From NCBI GenBank assembly GCA_038030265.1, contig CM075941.1, positions 43,400,164 through 43,464,163 of the forward strand: a DNA stretch of 64,000 bases. The letters are read 5' to 3'. This document shows, one piece after another, positions 1 through 12,500 of this stretch. The notes beneath the pieces are model-generated. The model was given only the letters and a program-made list of their open reading frames with translations. It searched no databases and was not told the origin of the DNA. Every line of letters begins with the position of its first letter. Within the stretch, counting starts at the first letter, position 1. Position numbers and translations under genes: made by a program. The DNA is from Corythucha ciliata (lineage: Eukaryota; Arthropoda; Insecta; Hemiptera; Tingidae).

Positions 1-519
1 GTTAGGGGAGGTCCGTCATAAATATAATGTGGCTAGATTGATTGTAGTTCACCTTGCAGAGCAGTAGGAAGTTGTCACTTCCTAAACAGCCTCGCCTAGC
101 GCCTTAGGACCCCCTTCTCTCCACAAGTCGTAAAATTACGTTTCGATATTATTAAAGAGAATATATTTACAACCATAATTGTTCATACTTTTTTTACACA
201 ATTATTATATTTTCCTCTTCAATCTGCTTCTTCTTTATTATTATTGTTAAACTAAACAATTCAATATTTAACTGTTTTTTTTTTTTTTTTAAGTTTAACA
301 TTGGTGTTGGTAAAGGAATACGAGCCATTGATATACCACGCCTCCCCCCACGCTCTCGTTTAACGAAACAATCTAAACTTTTAGGGCATTGCATAATTCA
401 ATGTAGGTAGATACGTAAAAACGATGACGCCAAATTTAAAACAAGACACTATCGGATAATGAGATTAATGATGTAATTACCTTTTTTTCCGTTAAAAATA
501 ATTTCATCCCCAGCACAAG

Positions 520-3500
520 CTAACTGGGTCGGCAGTTGTACGCTGCCTCTGTATCCTCAGGTTGGTTGATGCTGACGAGTGACCTTGGAATGCCGACGTT
601 CATGAAGACCACGTCGAGTGGGTCGGCTTTCATGCGCCGCTGATTGACCAGCGCCACGTCGTCTTTATCTTGTACTTCCAAGTCATTTTCTTGCCCGTCC
701 TGTTTTTGTTTAAAAAAAAAAACACGCAAAAAACCAGGAATGACAACTGAAGGGTACACTGATGGGTAAGGTGAGGAAGGGTGAGGGAGATTTCATACTG
801 AGAGACGGTCAAACATTTTCATTTATACGAGACAGGCGGACAATTTTTTTTCTAGAGAGAGAGAGAGAGAGTGAGTGAGTAAGGAAGAGACAAGGGTGGT
901 GTCTTGCGATGGCCAGTCAGAGGTAGAAAGATCTCAACTTCTTCGAAGGATATCCCGCGCCGTCAACAAGACTCAGTGTGGTGGGATGGAGGTCTTGCGA
1001 ACACAGCGGGAATCCCAGCCATTAATTTGGGATGCTAAGCGTTGTCGACGTAACAAGGGGCTTAGAGCCAGATATGGAGGACGTGGGAGACCGGTAAACG
1101 GTCAGTCCCCGAGAGCCTTGATAGGTCGGGAAAACACCCCCCTAGGTTCCCTCTCAACCACTGGACACTGAAACAATGTTCAGATCTTACCTGTGGTCTT
1201 GGACTCCATAGTTTCACCACGTGTTCAATACCAGACGTGGCCAGAAAACAATAAAAGGGATGTGGCTGCAGACAATTGACTATTGATAGGTCCCCCTTGA
1301 GTATTCGAATATTATTCGTCGTTTTACGATCCCAAATGAAAATTGAGCCATCGTCGGAGCCAGCCACAATAAATTGACCATCGCTATAGGAAAACGTATG
1401 TAATTAGTTTTTGGTTAACGTTTAAAGGGTGAAACAGTCTCACCTTCCAAAAAAATTGGCTTCTTTGATATCCGTAGTTGTATTACAGTGGCCGTAAAAC
1501 CGAAGCTTATAGTCCCGGGCGGCTTTCCTCAAATCAGCCTCTTTCCCGCCGACGTCCCACGAATAAAAGTATTCGCCCGTTTCCTTTTCCGATGTGGAGT
1601 CTAAACCGACCGTTTCAGTTGTAAGTACACACATACTGGACGCTAAATATGGTGAAGAGAGGGGGCCAGGAATAAAAACCACACGCAAACCTGATTTATT
1701 CATCTGTCGCAAAATGTCGCGCTCAAGCGCTTGGCAGGCGACGGTTTTGGAGTGGGAAGGAAACCGTTTTTTGAAATTATTCAACGACGCCAAAGCTTCT
1801 TGATGCCACGACAGGCCGTACAAACAGCGGGACATTCTTTCGAAGGGGAGGGGGGGTAAAATTGAATATTTCGCGGTTTTTTGTGATATGGGTGGAAAGA
1901 TTTACCTGAAAAACGCTTTAACGTTTGTAGAATCTAGCTTCAACGCGGTGATGCAGTCACGTAGCGCTCCATAGGTGTCTCCGCACCTAAACGTAAAACG
2001 ATGTTTTATTGGACAGAGTGAAAAGTTTTGTTCAGCTTACCAGTCGCGTTTCATGTAAGCTGCAGCTCTGTTTGAGTAGAAAACCGAGCTGTGAGGATAT
2101 TCGCTTATGGCTTCATTATAAATTCTAATGGACCGTGAGTAATTTTCTTTCTCGAATAAAGAATTACCCTGGGAAATAACCACAATTTTAAAGTGTGCTT
2201 CTCTAAAATATAACAGTCAAGTACCGTCAGCTTGAGGGAATTGATTCTTTCGGGTAGTTCCTGTTTCGACTTCGGGGAACCGGCCTCTTTTTCAGGGTGA
2301 AACCCATTGCAGTAACTTCTGAGCGCCTCGGAAAATTCTGAAAAAAAAAAAAAAAAATCCAAGTGAACATGCCCAGTCAGGCCACGACGAAGCCCTCACC
2401 TAAGTTGTCATTTCCACTGCGAACCAAAAGACTTTTGTCTTTTTTCGTGATGTCAAATAAATAAATCTGCTCGCTCCCAAGGTTCACTAGTAAATCCGTG
2501 CCGTTGGGTCCGAATGTAACGTATGTAGCACTAAAGTCTCTTAAATCTCTATCGCTACTAGTTTTATGGGGAAGGTGGCCTGAAAAAATAGACGTTAATG
2601 TAATTTACGCGTTAAATATTCGAGAAGGGTCGTTACCTGGTACAAAATATTGAACACATCCTGGAGGAAGATTTTCTTCATTGTATGACGAGGAGTTAAG
2701 GCCGGGCCCCTGGGGAATTACACTTCAGTAAAAACGGTTTGACGGTATAAATTCTAGTTAGAACGTACTCCTGAGCTCAGTTTTATCATTCGTCGATCGT
2801 AGACACGTATGTACGGGTCGTTCGCTCCGACAGCCAACAGTTCTGAGCGAACGGGATTGATGGCGATACATTTGGCTTCGGATTCATCGCCCGCGACCAC
2901 TCTCAAATCGACTAGAACGCTTTTTTCACTTCTTAAACACGTGTGAGGAGCCCTTAAATCGAATTGTCTGTGTGCGGGGTGCGAATGGGAGTAGGGGGGG
3001 GGGGGTAAGTTGAGCTTTTTAATTTAAAGATGAAAACATCGCGTTGTTTATACCTGACCGTGCCGTCTTCTGCGGCGCTCCAAAACACGTCAACGACATC
3101 AGGTGTTGTCGCTAGTCGTTTGACGCGTCCACCGTGACAGATGCAAACTCGAGTGACTTCGTTACAGACGATATTGTGAACCCGAACTTCATTATCACCA
3201 GCGCCGGTTACAATTGTATTTTCGTTGGTTTCCGGCATGAACTAGAATGATTAAAAAATAATTAAAAAGGCCCATATTTGCCATCATCAGGGCGAGACCA
3301 ATAATGAAAATTTTTAAATGAAATGCACTAAAACACAGCGTGGTAACGTGGTTTACAATGGGAATCCCTCCCTCTTAATAAGTGCTGGTGGCAATAAAAC
3401 CCCAATATCGCAGCACCACCACACTTCTTAGGTCAACGGCCCACCCTTCCTGGCCACCACACGAGCGTTAGCCCATTTTGTGGCCCACAGCTCGTCAGAC

Positions 3501-6500
3501 AAAGCGCAAGACAGGTCGCCATAAAACGACCTGGTAGAAAGCCAGGAATCAAGGAGAGCTTATTACCACTCTGTGGTTACCTAGGCTCAAAGTGGTTTTG
3601 TTCAGCCCACTTTCACCCCCCAAATGATGGCAAGGGCATCATGTTGTTCGCAGGCCGTCAAAAAGAGCAAGTGCGCACACTAATTCTTTATAGTTATGTA
3701 TTACGAAACGTTTCAACAGTAACGACGTGGTGGCGAGGGGTGCGATGACCAACCCGGGCCCCTGTTCAGAAGGGGCCCCCCAAAAAGCTAAAATATGAAA
3801 AAATTGGGATTTGCTGAGAACAAGCACTCGTCTGCCGCTAAAAATTGAACAAAATACACCAATTCGAGGTATTTGAAGGCAACTTCGCTGCTAAGTAGAG
3901 AAAATACGCTAACCCCAAATTTCTATAAGCCCTTAATAGACAGCTAAAATTGAGTAGGAGCGCTAATCTTTGGCGGCAAAAATTCAAGAAGCTTATTCTA
4001 GTCCAGTAAAATAAGTAATAAAAGGGGGGGGGTCAGGTTGCAATAATTAGGGTAGATGATTTTTTGGTTTCAAGTTGTCTGGGGTCGTGTGGGTGTGACG
4101 TGTACAAATTTTTGACCTCGAAAGACTTCGGGATCACCCTTAAATTATATTTTAAAAACTGCGATATTTTTTAACTTTTTGTGATTTTTTGCACTTTCTC
4201 GCTAAACCAGCCTGTTTTTGGTAGTGACAATGAAGTAACTTTTCGGATTAGACAACATTTCCGACAAAACGAGTCCAAAGCGGGATCGAAGGGGGTATCG
4301 TAGTTTCCAAGATAAAGCACGTCAAATTCATGCCAAAATTAACAAGGTTCGGAACCGTGCGCGAATCTTTATCTGGCAGTATATCGCAATGGCTGTGCTT
4401 TTTACAAAGGCAAAATGATTCTCGAACGGTTCCGAACGGGTGGGAACGTTGGAACAAACCGAATAATAATGCCTATACTTAGTTTGATCTATTCGAGTAC
4501 TCGGCCTAATTGACTGAGCGATGGGGCCAGGGCCGAGTGTCTCTAGTAGCAGAAAGTCCGAGACCGAAAAGGAGACTGAACTACATCCTTGGTGTATTCC
4601 CCTTCGCATTTCGTCCTATAAAGGACGAAATGCTGAAAAGTTATCGAAAAATTGCGGTTACAGAAGTCGTCCTGGTCTAATTTTGTGGGAATGACGACTA
4701 AAAAAAACTGATAACATTTCTTAAAGCCCTACTACTTAGTAATGGCCGTACCAACTACATAATGTTATTAAGCACAACATCTATCAACCATTTTGACCTT
4801 TAAAATGATTCCAAAGGGTTATATCAGCATTTGTCAATTTTGAAAATTTATCCTACATTCGACGATCTGTATCCTAGAAACTGCGATACCTCCAAATCCG
4901 CTTTGGACTAGTTTTGTCGGAAATTTTGTCTGCTTAGAAATGTCACTTCGCAGTCACAACCGAAAAATGGCTACTTTAGCAAAAAAAAGTGCCTAAACCA
5001 AAAAACAATCCAAAAACTTCGCCGTTTTCCCAGAATTCAAGAATGATCCCGAGGTTTTTTCGAGGTCAACAATTTGAACACATCATACCTACACGATCAC
5101 TAACAACATGAAACAAAAAAATCATCTACCCCAATTATTGCAACGACCAAAAGCGAAAAAAAAAAACTAATTCACGGATAAAATTTGAGAAAAAACGCTG
5201 ATTCATGGTCAAAATTGAGAAAAAGCGGTAATTCATGGCTATACAAGTTGGAAAATTTAGCGATCCATCGCTCAGAAAGTTCAGCTAATATTGAGAAAAC
5301 GCCAACTCGTGGTTTCTCGAGGCAACTTTCAAGACTAAAATTGAGAATAAACGCTAATTTACGGCTAGAGTGGAGAAAAAGCGCTAATACGCGGCTAAAG
5401 TTGACAAAAAGCGCTCAGTCGCAGCTAAAATAGGGATAAAACACCAATTCGCGGATCAATGTGAGAAAATTCGTTAATTCGCCGGATATAAAAGCGTTAA
5501 TTTGCGGCTGAAGTTGAGAAAAAATTCGCTGCTAAAATTGAAAAAAATGCGGTAATTCGCGGTAAAAATTGAGGAAAGGCTCTGATTCGTGGTTAAACTT
5601 GAGGAAGACTCCTAATTCGCGGATCTATTTGAAAAACCCGCTAATTTACGGCTAAAAATGAGATCAATCGCTGCTTTTACTTGAGGAACTGCCCAAATTT
5701 GCAGGCTAAAAACTTAACTTGCCTTTAGGAGCTGCGAATCGAATTGGTGTTCTCTCAATTTTAGCCGCGAATTATTTCTTAATTTTAACCGCTTAATTTT
5801 AACGAGCAAAGTAAAAGCGGCAATTCTCGGTTGAAATTGAGAAATAATTCGCGGCTAAAATTCAGAGAACGCTAATTCGCAGTTCCTATAGGAAAGTTCG
5901 AGGTTGAAATGAAGAAAAAGCCCTTATTCCTATACAGGGTGGTCGGTTTTGAGTAGCAAAAAAAAAAAAAAAAAATTGGGTAATAGTACACCAAAAATGG
6001 GATAAAAAAGTCCTATTCGCATAGTGGCCTATCTCTTTTTGTTTTCGAGTAATATTTTTTTAAGTGATTTTTAGGCGCAACTGTATTTTTCAACGAAAAA
6101 CTGCTATTTCTCAGCTTCTACTTCACTTTTTTTCAAAAGTAATGGCAGTTTCGTAATCTATGGAAAATTTTCTATGGGAGGAATGCAAAATCAATATTCT
6201 AAATTGTCAAAAGCGCCTAAAAACGTAACGTTTTCGTCGCGTCAATGCAAAGAAACAAACAATTTGACTTCAAAAAACAATTTACTTCACACGTCATTTA
6301 CTTAAAAATTGCTTCACACGTTGTCAAGCGTCATAAAAACTTCTCCGTTTTCCCAGCTTTCCAACGGTGTACTCGAAAGTGGAATTATCTCCCTCCTTTG
6401 ACAAAAAAATTCGAAAAGAAGCGAAAAAGTCATACATTTTGGGCTAAAAATGTGAATGATAACAGGTGCCAAAATTCATTTGAATTGCTCTCTTTCTTAG

Positions 6501-9500
6501 GCCAGTCAACAAGAACAATAAAATCGCAATTAAACGGTTAGTTCCAATTTTTTAGTATGTTGTTAGGACCAGCACCAGAAGTGCAAATACAAGTTTTCAG
6601 CTTCGAAAGACTTGTGCTACTTTCGTGGCACTCGAAAATCCGCGATATTTTCGCACTTTTTTCGGGTTTTTCACTTTATCTCCTAAAATATGCATTTTAA
6701 GATAAAACGTACGAAACACGTTAAAAACCACATAAAATTTGCTACAGTTTGAGACCTAACGTACCTCTGTATGTCATATAGTAACCATGATACAGTTCCT
6801 CGAATTTGGATTCATTTGTCAACAAAATTGAAATTTCAAGTTTTGGTCAACTTTCGACACGAATTTTGACTAAAATACTCATCCTATTAAAAAAGCCGAG
6901 TCGAGAGAAGTTGTAACAAATTTAATTATGTCCCATTTAAGCACACAACGATGTCTGAAGACCAAATAGTTTCATCAAAATCGATAAAAACCCAGAAAGT
7001 GTGGAAACTACATTTTTCTAAAATGAATCTGTTGAGCTCCCACCATGGTTTGATGGCCATCAAGTTACATCAAGCTCGAAATTTCGTCAGTGGTACCCCT
7101 TCATCAGTCCCACTAATGTATCCCACTTGGGGTAGAAATGCCACTTGCAAAAAAAAAGACCAGTTGTCAGTGGACTAAACTCGGACGTGTTGGCCTCGCT
7201 GGAAATTGAAAAATGTGCTCAAAAAAAGAATCCGTGCACCCTCGGGTGTGCACCTACGACAAGGAGAAGCGATAGTAAAAAAGGAGCCAGGTATTGTGAC
7301 CGTGAGAGCGAGAAATTGGGCCCCAACTTGGAGCATAAAACTATTTGAAAACTCTTAGGGCCCGCCCGCATAACAACGGAATCGGCAGATGTTCCCTTCC
7401 ATCCCCCTTTACTGGTTCATCAGCGGCGGTAATGTTCTCCCAATGTAGGATTCTTATTCTCACTATCAGCGTCCGTGGGCAGGGAAAAGGAACAAATTGT
7501 GGGGAATTTCAACTTGATGTGTGGCAAAAATGAAGAAACTTTCGTCAATTGTAGAATAGAGGGGAAACTTGGATCTGTCGCGTCCACTTGGCAAAATTGT
7601 CCACTTCATGAAATGGATGTCCGTTTCACGAAGTGGCTCCACTTTCCGTAATTTCAAAAAATTCTGCCATCTGGACAAAAAAAATGTCCATTTCTTGAAA
7701 AGGAAATCGCGTTTGTCCAGTTGTTGAAATTAAGCTTTCTTACTGCAAGCGGATGCACAACGTCATTTTTTAGCGGGTTTTTGAGTGCTTAGTAAAATAA
7801 CCTTTTTAAATAAAAAAAAAATTGTTTCAGCACCTGAGATTCCTCACTCATCCATTTCACGAAATGGATAATGTTGTTGCATCCACTTGTAGTATGGAAG
7901 CTTGATTTCAGCAACTGGACAAACACGATTTCCTTTTCAAGAAATGGACAATTTTTTTTGTCCAAATGTGTTAATTTTTTTAAGTTACGGCAAGTGGAGC
8001 CACTTCGTGAAATGGACAACCATTTCGTGAAATGGACAATTACTCGGCATGGATACGACAGATCCATCACCTAGCACAAAATGCTGTTTCATTAATCGGG
8101 GCCTTTTTAGAGTTTCTATTTTCATTGATCACAAGGATGCCTCCTCTCACCACAAGGCGTCACAGTATACAAGAGATGAATCGAATATGGAATACAATGG
8201 CAGATTGACGTGAGGTTGGTGTACAAAATTGTTGGGAGAGGGATGACCAAGAGCGTATAAAGCGAAATAATGGTACAATTTGATTGGGTTGGATTGGACC
8301 CTCAAGCACACACCATTTTTGTGGAATCACAAAAATTGTACCTTTGGGTGTGGTCCAGAGCTACTCTGTCCATCAGAGGTCCAAGATTACGGAGGCGATG
8401 GACCGCCCCTCACCGGAAGCGGATGAGGTGCTACCCTTCTACGATTCACGTCCCTGGCTGTCAACCCGACTTGGGAAACCGAGTCAAGTAAGTGCCCGGC
8501 TCACCAGAACTGGTCTGAACCGTGATGCCGAGACGGGAACTGAAGATTCTGCTGGCGGGGTGAATTTGATATCACTCAACCCTCATCCGGTGCATACGAG
8601 GGACATTCAAGAACTGTACGGAACTAAGTACATTGGGCTTACAATCTTAGCCTCTTCACTCATTTTTATTCTCTGTTCCCAATGGTCAAGTGTTATTTGA
8701 AATTACACAATTCTTTCAATTTCACGTGGTATTTTCATTCAGCCTTATAGTTCGAGAGCTAGCGACAGTCCCATTCAACCGGAAGAACATAGTCACTAAA
8801 AGTGTGCAAAATGATGCCATTTGACCCCCTATTTACGAGTCCGGAAGTCTGCCATGCTCAATCTGGGGCCTAAGGATTTTATAGGAAATTATAGTCCTTA
8901 ATTTGGGACATGAATTTAACCAGAAGAACATAGTCCTGAAACTAGTCTCATTCGAAAGGTTTTATGGAGCTGATTACGAATATGATCGTCTGCCGCCGTC
9001 TGCCTGGGGCATTTGCCCTCAGTGGCTCGCACAACTAACGTAATTCGGTAAATTTTAATTAACCGGAAGAACATAGTCCTGAAACTGGTCTTATTCGATA
9101 GGTTTTATGGAGATGATTACAAATATAATCGTCTGCCGGCCTCTGCATGGAGCATTTGCCCTCAGTGACCCGTCAAACTGCACAGAGGGAAAATGATTAA
9201 CCAGAGGAACATAGTCTATTCGAAAGGTTTTATGGAGCTGATTACGAATATGATCGTCTGTCGCCGTAGATGTAGGAAGTTTGACCGGCCACCGACGGCA
9301 AATGCACCAGGCTGACGTCGCCAGACGATTATATTTGTAATCATTCCCATTAATTCAATCGAATAAGACCAGTTTCAGGACTATGTTCTTCCGGTTAATT
9401 GAAATTTCTCAAATTATGTGAGTTTAGCGAGCCACAGAGAGCAAATGCCCCAGGCAGACACCAGCAGACGATTATTTTCGCATTCAGCCTCATAAAACCT

Positions 9501-12500
9501 GAAGCAAAAGACCATTTTCCGGATTTAGGGAGTTTGACTGGCCACTGAGGGCAAATGCCCCAGGCAGACGGTCATATTCGTAATCAGCTCTATTAAACCT
9601 TTCGAATGAGACTAGTTTCACGACTATATTCTTCCGGTTAATCATTTTCCCTGTGTGCAGTTTGACGGGTCACTGAGGGCAAGTGCCCCAGGCAGACGCC
9701 GGCAGACGATCATTTTCGTATTCAGCCACATGAAACCTGTCGCATAAGACAATATTCCGGACTTAGTTTTTCTGGTTAATTAATATCCTTGATTTGGGGA
9801 GTTTGACTGGCCACCAAGGGCGAATGCCCCAGGCAGACGATTATATTTGTAATCATTTCCATAGATCCTTTCGAATATGACCAGTTTCAGGACTATGTAC
9901 TTCCGGTTAATTAAAGTTTACTGAATTTCGTGAGTTTGGCGAGCCACTGAGGGCAAATGCCTCAGGCAGACGGCGGCAGACGATCATATTCGTAATCAGC
10001 TCAGCTCAGCTCAGCGTGGCCCCAGATACAGCGTGGCAGACTTCCGGACTCGTATATAGGGGGTCAAATGCCATCATTTTGCATACCTTTCGTGACTATG
10101 TTCTTCCGGTTGAATGGGACTGTCGCCAGCTCTCGGTCTATTATGCTCCGTGCACACGAGCGATAAGTTTCACCCGGTCACTGCGGTACATGTCACCGCG
10201 ACCATGGAAAACAATAGCAACTTATGGAGCAGTCCATTCATAGGGTGTATAGAGGAGAATGGTCCTGGTGATAAGCGTAACGATGACCATGCTACACTTA
10301 TCGCTCGTGTGCACTGGGACCCTCCCAAACTTAGGTGGGAACTCAACAGATTCATTTTTAGAAAAATGTAGTTTCCAAACTTTTTGTTTATTCGAGGATT
10401 TTGATGAAACTATTTGGTCTGCAGACATCGTTGTGTGCTTAAATAGAACATAATTACATTTGCTACTACTTCTCTCGACTCGGATTTCCCCGTAGGATGA
10501 GTAATTTGGTCAAAACTTGGGTCGAAAGTTGACCAAAACTTGAAATTTTAATTTTTTGGACAAATAAATCCAAATTCGAGGAGCAGTATCTTGGTTATTA
10601 TATGACCTACAGAGCTACGTTAGGTCTCAAATTGTAGCAAATTGTATGTAGTTTTTAACGTATTTCGTACGTTTTATCTTAAAATGCATATTTTAGGAGA
10701 TAACGTGAAAAACCCAAAACAAGTGCAAAATGTTCGCGGTTTTTCGAGTGCCTCGAAAGTAGCACAAGTCTTTCGAAGCTGAAAACTTGGATTTACACTA
10801 CTGGTGCTGGTCCTAACAACATACTAAAAAATCAGAACTAGCCGTTTAATTGCGATTTTAGCTATTTTTAATGTTCTTATTGACTGGCCTATTCTTGAGA
10901 AATTCAAGCTCTGCCATAGTAAAAATTAAAATAATATTGCATTTGAAGAATAAACAACAAATTTACACACAACCAACTCAAAAATTATAAAAATGACAAA
11001 GAAGTGTGCGCATTTAGGGCACCTGCTGGTTTTTTATTTAAGTAGCAAAAAAGTCATACATTTTGGGCTAAAATTATGAATAATGACTGGCACGAGAAAT
11101 GAGACGGTACGAGAAATGAGAAAACGAGCACGAGAGTGCATCAGGAATGGAGGCGGGCACTTCGAGCAGCTGCTTAAATAAAAAACCAGCAGACGCCCTA
11201 AATTCGCACACCTCTTCGTCCATTTTATTTTTTTATTTGTTGTTTATTCTTCAAATGCAATGTTATTTTAATTTTTCCTGTGCCAGAGCTTGGATTTCTC
11301 AAGAAAGAGAGCAAAACAAATGAATTTTGGCACTTTTTATTATTCACATTTTTAACCCAAAATGTACGACTTTTTCGCTTCTTTTCGAATTTTTTTGTCA
11401 AAGGAGGGAGATAATTCCACTTTCGAGTACACCGTTGGAAAGCTGGGAAAACGGAGAAGTTTTTATGACGCTTGACAACGTGTGAAGCAATTTTTGGCGA
11501 CACAGTAAATTGTTTTTTGAAGTCAAATTGTTTGTTTCTTTGCATTGACGCAACGAAAACGTTACGTTTTTAGGCGCTTTTGACCATTTAGAATATTGAT
11601 TTTGCATTCCTCCCATAGAAAATTTTCCGTAGATTACGAAACTGCCATTAATTTTGAAAAAAAGTGAAGTAGAAGCTGAGAAATAGCAGGTTTTCGTTGA
11701 AAAATACAGTTGCGCCTAAAAATCACTAAAAAAAATATTACTCGAAAACAAAAAGAGATAGGCCACTATCCGAATAGGACTTTTTTTTATCCCTTTTTCG
11801 GTCTACTATTACCCAATTTTATTTTTTTTTGCTACTTAAAACCGACCACCCTGTATAAATTAAGGGGCCTCATGGAGATTTCCGCCCGGTAGATCCACCG
11901 GTTTTTCGAGTTGGTGCTAGACTCAAATTTGGTGGTGCCCTGTGGTACACTTTGGATGCCTTCGTTTGAGACTATCGCGCGAATGCGGGGGGGCTAGCTT
12001 CAGTGAGGTTGTTGTTCCGCCACTGCGTTTCAATATTATTCCTCCTCCGATGGTATTGTTCAATAATTTCATTTCTTTTTTCACCAATTGAAGACTTCGG
12101 GCAATGTGCGTATCGCGTTGAAGCTTACGACTGTCTAAAAATGTGCGGATCGTCTTGGCGTGGACTGTCTAAAAATTGCAGTTGCGAATTTTAAATTGTG
12201 CGCTGAAAAGAACTGTTTTACCCTTTTGTGTACGCAATCATAGACGTATTCGCGGGTGCACCTAGAAGCGGGCAAGAAAACTGCTGGGCTTTCTAAGGTC
12301 GGCAGAAGAAACGCCATTGGGCTTCTTATTTCAACTTTCAACTTATTTCAAGATAGATAATAATTGCCCGTCAAAGCCTTTTGTCTCGAATTCTGTAACG
12401 GACGAAATACCCCCCGCGCTACGGCCTGTTCTCAAGGGCTGAATTTGGGGCCTAGCAATCTTGGCAAGGGAAGACATTTGTGGAGCTGAATGTGCATATT

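Larger units (their letters stand above)
5935..11853. mobile_element. Large (5.9-kb) foldback element with TA-type target duplication
   Basis: The outer ends are exact mirror images: cagggtggtcggtttt at 5935 and aaaaccgaccaccctg ending at 11853. Both are flanked by TATA, so the duplication is TA or TATA. The inverted arms span about 5935-7060 and 10325-11853; for example the peptide-like stretch at 6245-6541 (+) is mirrored at 11225-11545 (-). The TA target and CAGGGTG-type end resemble Tc1/mariner-related non-autonomous elements in arthropods. No transposase was seen. The interior and right arm carry further inverted-repeat elements listed separately. A partial copy of one arm lies at about 63260-63720. 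Confidence 0.75.

Noticed and set aside
875..1171. 98-codon plus-strand frame as a gene
   Set aside because: It lies antisense across the last WDTC1 intron and exon 12, with a (GA)n start and no family features.
6245..11545. Similar ~100-residue frames at 6245-6541 (+) and 11225-11545 (-) as a conserved gene pair
   Set aside because: They are the two inverted arms of one foldback element. The similarity follows the DNA symmetry and extends equally into non-open sequence.
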